From assembly GCA_910577525.1 (NCBI GenBank), contig CAJTLI010000002.1:59601-123600 (forward strand): a DNA stretch of 64,000 nucleotides, given 5' to 3'. The DNA is from an uncultured Oscillospiraceae bacterium. Lineage in GTDB: Bacteria > Bacillota > Clostridia > Oscillospirales > Oscillospiraceae. The notes under the pieces are model-generated. The model worked only from the letters and a program-made list of their open reading frames with translations. It ran no database searches and had not been told where the DNA came from. A program made the translations under genes and the position numbers. This document shows positions 58,855-64,000 of this stretch, in pieces. Each line of letters begins with the position of its first letter. Position 1 is the stretch's first letter.

Positions 58855-59613
58855 CTATTCCTGCGGCGGGAGATTCCGATACACCTTTCCGTTCTCCGCC
58901 GTCCGGCCGCGGACGGCGAACAGCTCCTCCACCGTGACAAAGCGGTAGCCCCGCGCCAGCAGCGCGTCCACCACCTGGAGGGCTGTGTCCACACTGGCGG
59001 GATATATATCGTGCAGAAGGATGATATCCCCATCCTTCACGTTGTCCAAAATAACGGATACCTGCCGCTTTGTGTCCCGGTCGGACCAATCCTCCGGGTC
59101 CACCGACCATAAAATGAGGGGCGAGGCGGCCCGGGCCTGGGTCGCCTCGTTCATCATACCGTAGGGCGGGCGGAGCATAAACCGCTCCCGGCCCAGCAAT
59201 GCGGTGAGGGTGGCGCGGAGGCTGTCCACCTCCGCGTAAAAATCGGAGGCGTTCAGCGCCGCCAGCGATTTGTGATGGTAGGTGTGCAGGCCGACCTGAT
59301 GCCCCTCCCCCTCCATGCGCTGGAGAAGGAGCTCATTTCCCTCCACATTCTCCCCGACCACAAAAAAGGTGGCGTGCACCCCCCGCTGAGACAGGCCGTC
59401 CAGCAGCGCCGCCGTGGTGGAGGCCTTGGGCCCGTCGTCAAATGTGAGGGCCACATAAGGGCCGGCCGGAATTTTGGCGGGACCCGCCGCCTCCGCCTCC
59501 CGCTCCCGCCCCGGGCGGGGCAGGAGCGAGCCGGCTGCCAGAACTGCCAGCGCCAGCGCGCCCGCTATTACCCGCTTTTTCCAACCAGCCAAGCCGACCG
59601 CCGCCTTCCTCAC
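58855..59613 (-). CDS. Polysaccharide deacetylase (NodB domain), probable sporulation/cell-wall type
   Basis: A secreted or membrane-anchored 252-residue CE4 deacetylase. A basic N-terminus and hydrophobic stretch (VIAGALALAVLAAGSLL) come first. The NodB motifs are TFDDGP (57-62), the metal-binding H110-x3-H114 in LHTYHHKSL, RPPYG, VDPEDW and LLHDI. Relatives include PdaA/PgdA, which modify peptidoglycan N-acetyl groups. A sigma-G-like promoter fits a PdaA-like spore-cortex role. The GTG start lacks a clear ribosome site; a TTG at 59592 follows GAGGAAGG and is an alternative. Confidence 0.88.
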   Translation of the reverse strand: MRKAAVGLAGWKKRVIAGALALAVLAAGSLLPRPGREREAEAAGPAKIPAGPYVALTFDDGPKASTTAALLDGLSQRGVHATFFVVGENVEGNELLLQRMEGEGHQVGLHTYHHKSLAALNASDFYAEVDSLRATLTALLGRERFMLRPPYGMMNEATQARAASPLILWSVDPEDWSDRDTKRQVSVILDNVKDGDIILLHDIYPASVDTALQVVDALLARGYRFVTVEELFAVRGRTAENGKVYRNLPPQE

Positions 59614-59624
59614 GTAAGTGTGGT

Positions 59625-59653
59625 CAGTATGCGCGGGCAGGCTTTTTTTATGC
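59625..59653 (-). promoter_or_regulatory. Sigma-G-like promoter of the deacetylase gene
   Basis: On the minus strand GCATA (59649-59653), 17 bp and CATACTG (59625-59631), one base from CATWHTA. The -10 lies only about 12 bp before the GTG, so the later TTG start may be the real one. Confidence 0.55.
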
Positions 59654-59676
59654 GCGCGATCAAAAAACAGCGCTTG

Positions 59677-60342
59677 TCACCAGCGGACCGACCGGATCGT
59701 CGGCTCCTGCATCAGCCGGGCCATCAGGCTCCCCAGCTCCTCATTGGGACAGGGCAGATGGTCTATGTAGAGCTCCGCGCTGAGTATGCCGCCGCCACGG
59801 TTATACCGGGAGGATGTGGGAACCAGTTCCAGCCGCGCCAGCGACCGCTGGAGGCGCTCCATCACGTCGGGCTGGTCGTCCATCTCAATGTACAAAACAG
59901 CGGTGGGACGGCCCAGAATGGGGTGGTCCCGGTACAGGATAAGCTCCGCCGTCAAAATGATGACCGTTCCCAGAAAACTGACGGCGTACAGGCCCGCCCC
60001 GGCGCTCATCCCCACGCCCACCGTAGCCCACAGGCCGGCGGCGGTGGTCAGCCCCGTGACTCCCTGAGTGCGCGAGAAAATGGTGCCCGCCCCCAAAAAA
60101 CCGATGGCGGTGACGATTCCCGCGGCGATGCGTCCGGGGTCTACCCCCACTCCCTCGTAGGACAGCATGTCAAAAAAGCCATACTTGGACACCAGCATCA
60201 TCATGCACGAGGCAAAACAGACGATGAGATGGGTGCGGATACCCGCCCCTTTCAGCCGGATCTCCCGCTCCAGCCCGATCACGCCCCCAAACAGGGCGGA
60301 AAGCATCAGCCGCAGAATATACTCCCATATGCCCGGCCCCAT
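59677..60342 (-). CDS. MgtC/SapB family membrane protein
   Basis: A 221-residue protein with four or five membrane segments and the MgtC signature LFGGVIGLEREIRLKGAGIRT (written here with its motif GLERE), FLGAGTI and TGLTTAAGLWATVGVGM. The C-terminal ~75 residues form a soluble ACT-like domain (VLYIEMDDQPDVMERLQRS). MgtC proteins affect membrane potential and Mg2+ or phosphate homeostasis; here the role is unknown. GGGGGAG precedes the ATG. It lies 56 bp after the DUF1576 gene. Confidence 0.9.
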   Translation of the reverse strand: MGPGIWEYILRLMLSALFGGVIGLEREIRLKGAGIRTHLIVCFASCMMMLVSKYGFFDMLSYEGVGVDPGRIAAGIVTAIGFLGAGTIFSRTQGVTGLTTAAGLWATVGVGMSAGAGLYAVSFLGTVIILTAELILYRDHPILGRPTAVLYIEMDDQPDVMERLQRSLARLELVPTSSRYNRGGGILSAELYIDHLPCPNEELGSLMARLMQEPTIRSVRW

Positions 60343-60398
60343 ATAAACTCCCCCTTTTCTATGTTGCGCTCAGCGCGTTTGTGGTTTGATTTCCCTGT

Positions 60399-61730
60399 TC
60401 AGCAATCCGCCCCGTCCTTCCCCGGCAGCTCCTCCGGCGGCTGAGGCTCGTCGGAGGCAAACATGGCGTACAGATCCTCCTCCATCAGCACCGGGCGGCG
60501 GCGCTTCACCAGCGAGGTGAGAATGGGATAGAGCACAATAGCCACCAGACCGCCGGAAAAACCGTTGTTGTAGAGATTCATGCCCTCCAGCGGCAGGCCC
60601 GCCTGGAGCACCACCGACGAGTGGATCAGCCCCGCCAGCACCCCGAAGGGCCACCCGAACACCCCGGCAAAGGGGGCCAAGGTGGTGCCGAACAGCCCCG
60701 CCAGCTGAAGCGCGCTGCTGTTGGGGTCCACGTGGTTGGTCAGACTGCCCAGCAGCACTCCCGCCATGACGGGGACGATGTTGAACGCGTGCTTTCCGTA
60801 GCCGGAAAAGCCGATGATGGTAAAGATGGCGCCGATGGTGGCGCCGTTCAGGTCGCCGCCGGTGAGCAGGATATAGCCTGTGGCGATGAGGCCGTTCACC
60901 CCCATGTTGACAAGCACCGGGCCGGGGGTGAAGGTGCGCACGTAGTCGCTGGGCACCCGGCCGGAGGTACGCAGCAGGGCCCAATATTTGGCCAGCACCG
61001 GCCTGGGCCCCCGGAGCAGGCCGCAGACAGTGAAGGTAAGGCACAGCGCCGCCAGGGCCAGCCCCAGGCGGAAATTGTTTCCGGTGGACCAGTGGTGGGC
61101 GGAAGCCGGATTCAGGCCGAAGGCCTTAAAGGCGGGCACCATCATCATGGCCAGCAGCCCGCAGGAAAAACCCACGCTGTACAGGTTCATGCCGTTCTGT
61201 ACCCGGTGGGCGTGCTCCGCCACGGGGGGGAGCAGGAAACCCACGAGCAGGCCCACGGCGATCCCCAGCCAGGGGCTGAACCGCACCGCCATGAAGCTCA
61301 CCATGGGGGCCAGGGCGGTGCCCCGCAGCGCCAGATTGACGTGCTTGGAAAAGCCCTCCCGCTTGACCAGGGCATAGAGCGCCGTCCCGAAAAAGAAGGG
61401 CCACATGTTGACGATGTTCTTGCCGAACAGGGAGAAGCCGGACATCAGCCCGACCGTGACCATGGTGGCGCCGTTGGGCGTGTTGTCCCACCTCCAGAGG
61501 ATCGCCACGCTCACCAGCGTCACCAGCCCCGCATTGACAAAGGCCGCTCCCGTTCCCGCCACGGCGATGTAGTCGGTGATCAGCACGTCCTCCATGGTAA
61601 AAATGGCGTACAGGCCGGACAGCACCTCCGAGAACGGAGCCTGACAGAAGCCAAACACGATCAGCGCCAGCCCAAACAGGGCGGACGCAGGCAGCAGAAT
61701 GGGGTTTCGGCTGGGGGCGGCGCGGTTCAC
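60399..61730 (-). CDS. DUF1576 family integral membrane protein
   Basis: A 443-residue protein of the DUF1576 family, function unknown, with about twelve membrane segments (for example ILLPASALFGLALIVFGFC, AIVLYPILTSLV). Two internal repeats are suggested by NGATMVTVGLMSGFSLFGKN and NGATIGAIFTIIGFSGYGKH, and by NLYSVGFSCGLLA and NLYNNGFSGGLVA, implying an inverted or tandem transporter-like duplication. The GTG at 61730, 9 bp after AAGGAG, is preferred to the ATG at 61739, which abuts that site. Confidence 0.85.
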   Translation of the reverse strand: MNRAAPSRNPILLPASALFGLALIVFGFCQAPFSEVLSGLYAIFTMEDVLITDYIAVAGTGAAFVNAGLVTLVSVAILWRWDNTPNGATMVTVGLMSGFSLFGKNIVNMWPFFFGTALYALVKREGFSKHVNLALRGTALAPMVSFMAVRFSPWLGIAVGLLVGFLLPPVAEHAHRVQNGMNLYSVGFSCGLLAMMMVPAFKAFGLNPASAHHWSTGNNFRLGLALAALCLTFTVCGLLRGPRPVLAKYWALLRTSGRVPSDYVRTFTPGPVLVNMGVNGLIATGYILLTGGDLNGATIGAIFTIIGFSGYGKHAFNIVPVMAGVLLGSLTNHVDPNSSALQLAGLFGTTLAPFAGVFGWPFGVLAGLIHSSVVLQAGLPLEGMNLYNNGFSGGLVAIVLYPILTSLVKRRRPVLMEEDLYAMFASDEPQPPEELPGKDGADC

Positions 61731-61794
61731 TCGCTCCATCTCCTTCCGGGCGCGCGGGGCGCTTTCTAAATTTAACTGTCCGGCCCAGCGCCTG

Positions 61795-62298
61795 TCAGAA
61801 GCCCACCAGAGGGGCCTCCCCGGTGTCCTCGCCGGGTTCGATTGCCTGAATGACCACGTCGTAGCTGTAGCTGTCGTTGACCTGCACCGTCACCCGGTCC
61901 CCCACTTTTCGGCCCAGCACAGCCTTTCCCACAGGGGACTCCTTGCTGATGAGGTTTTTCAGCGCGTCCTGACGCATGGTGGTGACGATCTGGCAGGTGA
62001 CGGTTTCGTCATCCTCCTCCACGTAAAACGTGACCTTGTCGTACAGTCCCACCACGCCCTCCTTGGACCGGTCCGAGATAACCACTGCAGTCTTGATCAT
62101 ATTTTCCAGGTAGCGGCAGCGGCTTTCATTGCGGTTTTTATCCCGTTTGGCGGCCTTATACTCAAAATTCTCGCTCAGGTCCCCAAAGGCCCGGGCTGTC
62201 TGCACGTCCTCAATGAGCTGTGGCCGCAGAACGCTCCGGCGGTACTCCAGTTCCTGGCGCATCAGCGCGATATCTTTTTCGGTTAGTTCATTGTGCAT
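61795..62298 (-). CDS. GreA/GreB-family transcription elongation factor
   Basis: Gre factors enter the RNA polymerase secondary channel and stimulate transcript cleavage. The 167-residue protein has an N-terminal coiled coil with GDLSENFEYKAAK, whose D40 and E43 correspond to the acidic tip residues of GreA, and a C-terminal FKBP-like domain (SPVGKAVLGRKVGDRVTVQV). It is a GreA variant rather than the canonical one (which reads DLSENAEY); a second gre gene may exist. AAGGAGG is 8 bp before the ATG. Confidence 0.93.
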   Translation of the reverse strand: MHNELTEKDIALMRQELEYRRSVLRPQLIEDVQTARAFGDLSENFEYKAAKRDKNRNESRCRYLENMIKTAVVISDRSKEGVVGLYDKVTFYVEEDDETVTCQIVTTMRQDALKNLISKESPVGKAVLGRKVGDRVTVQVNDSYSYDVVIQAIEPGEDTGEAPLVGF

Positions 62299-62401
62299 GG
62301 GAAACGCCTCCTTATCTGATCATAGTTTGGCACATTTTTTCCCCGCCGTCAAGTGTCGGACGCCAGACAAAAAAAGAAGCCGCTATCGGCCCGATTAGGG
62401 C

Positions 62402-62430
62402 TTGACAGGAGTGAGGAGATGTGCTATTAT
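62402..62430 (+). promoter_or_regulatory. Promoter of the tRNA pair
   Basis: TTGACA (62402-62407), 17 bp, TATTAT (62425-62430), 17 bp before the tRNA-Leu. Confidence 0.85.
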
Positions 62431-62446
62431 GATCTAGCCTTAACAG

Positions 62447-62533
62447 GCCGGAGTGGCGGAATTGGCAGACGCCCGGGACTTAAAATCCCGTGGGAGCAAT
62501 CCCGTGCCGGTTCGACCCCGGTCTCCGGCACCA
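62447..62533 (+). tRNA. tRNA-Leu (TAA)
   Basis: Acceptor GCCGGAG pairs with CTCCGGC; the anticodon loop CTTAAAA gives TAA. The long variable arm TGGGAGCAATCCCGT marks a class II tRNA. CCA is encoded. Confidence 0.97.
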
Positions 62534-62542
62534 ATTTTATAT

Positions 62543-62619
62543 CGCGGGGTGGAGCAGTCTGGTAGCTCATCGGGCTCATAACCCGAAGGTCGTCGGTTCA
62601 AATCCGGCCCCCGCAACCA
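62543..62619 (+). tRNA. Initiator tRNA-fMet (CAT)
   Basis: The acceptor has the unpaired C1-A72 of initiators (CGCGGGG with CCCCGCA). The anticodon stem has three G-C pairs (GGG-CTCATAA-CCC). CCA is encoded. Confidence 0.95.
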
Positions 62620-62621
62620 GA

Positions 62622-62657
62622 AAACCGCTGATTTCGAGAGAAATCAGCGGTTTTTCC
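62622..62657 (+). terminator. Terminator of the tRNA operon
   Basis: A 14-bp stem (AAACCGCTGATTTC arm, loop GAGA) ending in five T. Confidence 0.92.
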
Positions 62658-62763
62658 TTTGAAAAAGTTCGGGCCGATTTTTTGTGATGCTTATCTGATG
62701 CATATTTTGCAGTTTTATTTTTTCCGCTGATGCAGGCACCCGGACGTCCGCGTCAAAAAAGTT

Positions 62764-62787
62764 GGGGAGGAGCGGCCGCTCCTCCCC
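62764..62787. terminator. Palindromic hairpin after the integrase
   Basis: GGGGAGGAGC-GGCC-GCTCCTCCCC, with AACTTTTTTG downstream on the minus strand. It probably terminates the integrase transcript. The rest of 62658-62817 shows no gene. Confidence 0.65.
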
Positions 62788-62817
62788 TCTTTTGTAAAAC
62801 CGAAACCTCCCAAAAAG

Positions 62818-63909
62818 TTACCGCTCCTGCCCCCGGCGAATCCCCCGGCCCGCGCTGTAAACGCCGCCCAGCTTCTCCACGCTGGCCCGCTTGTGGTCGT
62901 TGAGGGCGTGGCCGTACTTGTCCAGCGTGACCGACGGGGTGGCGTGTCCCAGCAGCCGGGACAGGGTCACCACGTCCATCCCCTGCTCCAGCGCCCTCGT
63001 AGCAAAAGTATGTCTTAACGAGTGGAAGTTGGCGTCCGGGATGCCGGCCTGCCGGACACAGCGCTTGAACAGGTCCTGGTAGGTCCGCGGCTCATAGGGG
63101 TCACCGTTCTCCTGGCAGAACACGTAACCGTCCGGGTTGTAGCCCGGATTTTGCTTTTGGATGGACATCTGGATGGCCTGATAGTCCAAAAAGTCCTGGT
63201 ACAGCCCGTCCATGATGAACACCGTCCGCCGGGAGTTGTCCGTTTTGGTGGACTTCACCGTCTCTACGCTGGTGGAGGTCTCCACGGAGTCGTCGAAATT
63301 GCGCAGGCGGTTCCTGGTCTCGCAGACCTTAAAGGAACGGCCCTCCATATCCACGTTCTCCCAGCGCAGGCCGCACAGCTCCCCCATCCGCAGACCGGTG
63401 AACAGATCGAAAATGATACCGAAGGCGGCGGGCTCCGGGGCCCGCCGAGCGGCCAGGATCAGCCGGGTCTGCTCCTCCCGGTCCAGCACCCGCATCTCAT
63501 GCTTTTCCGCTTTGGGAAGACGGACCCCTTCCACCAGGTTTTCCGTCAGCAGCTTGTTTTTCACGGCCTGCCCGAACGCCAGGTGCAGCATATTGCGCAG
63601 GTTTATCAGCGTTTTGGTGGAGAGGCCGCCCTTTCGTTTCAGATTTCCCTGGGCCCGCCGCTCATTGAAAAAGTCCTGCAAGTCCTCGCCGGTCATGGTA
63701 CTCAGATAACGGCCGCCGAGCTGAGGCTTGACATGGCTTCGGATGAGCTGCTCGTAACTGCAATAGGTGGACAGCTTCACCGTGGGCTTGGCGTATTTTT
63801 CCAGCCAGCGGTCCATCCACTCCCCCACCGTGACCGGCTCGACCTGCCTCGGCCCCGCGGCGGGCTTTTCCACAGCGACCTCAGCCGGGCCCGCGGTCAG
63901 CGCCTCCAT
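62818..63909 (-). CDS. int: Tyrosine recombinase (phage/ICE-type integrase)
   Basis: A 363-residue site-specific recombinase. The core-binding (SAM-like) domain covers about residues 25-120 and the catalytic domain 135-340. The catalytic residues are R174 (TGLRMGEL), H296-x2-R299 (FHSLRHTF), H322 (LLGHATPS) and Y332 (DKYGH). The N-terminal AP2 arm-binding domain common in such integrases is not visible, and an in-frame stop lies 12 bp upstream, so the protein may be short at its start. The ATG has no good ribosome site; a GTG about 36 bp further in follows GAGG. Its 3' end faces the tRNA-fMet gene 200 bp away. Confidence 0.92.
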   Translation of the reverse strand: MEALTAGPAEVAVEKPAAGPRQVEPVTVGEWMDRWLEKYAKPTVKLSTYCSYEQLIRSHVKPQLGGRYLSTMTGEDLQDFFNERRAQGNLKRKGGLSTKTLINLRNMLHLAFGQAVKNKLLTENLVEGVRLPKAEKHEMRVLDREEQTRLILAARRAPEPAAFGIIFDLFTGLRMGELCGLRWENVDMEGRSFKVCETRNRLRNFDDSVETSTSVETVKSTKTDNSRRTVFIMDGLYQDFLDYQAIQMSIQKQNPGYNPDGYVFCQENGDPYEPRTYQDLFKRCVRQAGIPDANFHSLRHTFATRALEQGMDVVTLSRLLGHATPSVTLDKYGHALNDHKRASVEKLGGVYSAGRGIRRGQER

Positions 63910-64000
63910 GAACGCCTGTCAACGCCAATCTGAAATTGTAAGAAGACGCCGAAGAAATTTTGTAGTTTTTCGGCGGAAAGGGGGGTAACAAAATCAAGCG

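Overview
The window looks like chromosome of a GC-rich, endospore-forming gut Firmicute of the class Clostridia, most plausibly the Oscillospiraceae group (relatives of Flavonifractor, Oscillibacter or Lawsonibacter). The support is Firmicutes gene order (a division/cell-wall cluster starting with mraZ, and yqfC-yqfD-phoH-ybeY-era-yqzL-recO), sporulation genes (yqfC, yqfD, SpoVD-type PBP, an alpha/beta SASP), AGGAGG ribosome sites and gut-type glycosidases. The genus is an inference from gene content and style, not from a database match.

Layout. 1-378: 5' part of a radical SAM (SPL-like) gene. 462-12591: a minus-strand division and cell-wall cluster read mraZ, rsmH, ftsL-like, spoVD/pbpB, a degenerate Mur-ligase-like gene, mraY, ftsW, murG, murA, divIB, ftsZ. 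murD, murE, murF and ftsA are absent from it. 12899-16346: coiled-coil protein, coaD, rsmD, uvrC. 16388-16663: dispersed repeats. 16715-23707: HPr, mutS2, recO, yqzL, a nucleotidyltransferase, era, a lipoprotein and ybeY. 23733-24793: an unusual module between ybeY and phoH. It has a divergent Xre regulator and a 60-residue ORF sharing a dyad operator, and each gene reads outward into one of two ~206-bp homologous inverted arms whose hairpins covary. 24812-27396: phoH, yqfD, yqfC. 27550-29807: an RluA-type pseudouridine synthase and an aspartate aminotransferase.

30129-41604 is a nitrogen-assimilation block on the plus strand: an Amt-PII fusion transporter, purF, glnA, an ANTAR RNA-binding regulator with a degenerate receiver, gltB and gltD. 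Terminator-like leaders precede amt and glnA. 41714-44719: prfC and NADP isocitrate dehydrogenase, which supplies 2-oxoglutarate. 44905-48797: DUF975 membrane protein, DUF4317 protein, and a degV-marR operon behind a promoter with three evenly spaced operators. 48961-52872: a GH78 and beta-glucuronidase pair. 53211-58079: cation/calcium exchanger, sugar nucleotidyltransferase, galT and galK. 58200-58359: a MITE-like element. 58464-62298: SASP and polysaccharide deacetylase with sigma-G-like promoters, MgtC, DUF1576 and a GreA-like factor. 62447-62619: tRNA-Leu(TAA) and tRNA-fMet. 62818-63909: a tyrosine recombinase, perhaps the edge of an integrated element.

Most starts were chosen by Shine-Dalgarno spacing. 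Promoters, operators and RNA folds are read by eye from consensus matches and are predictions.
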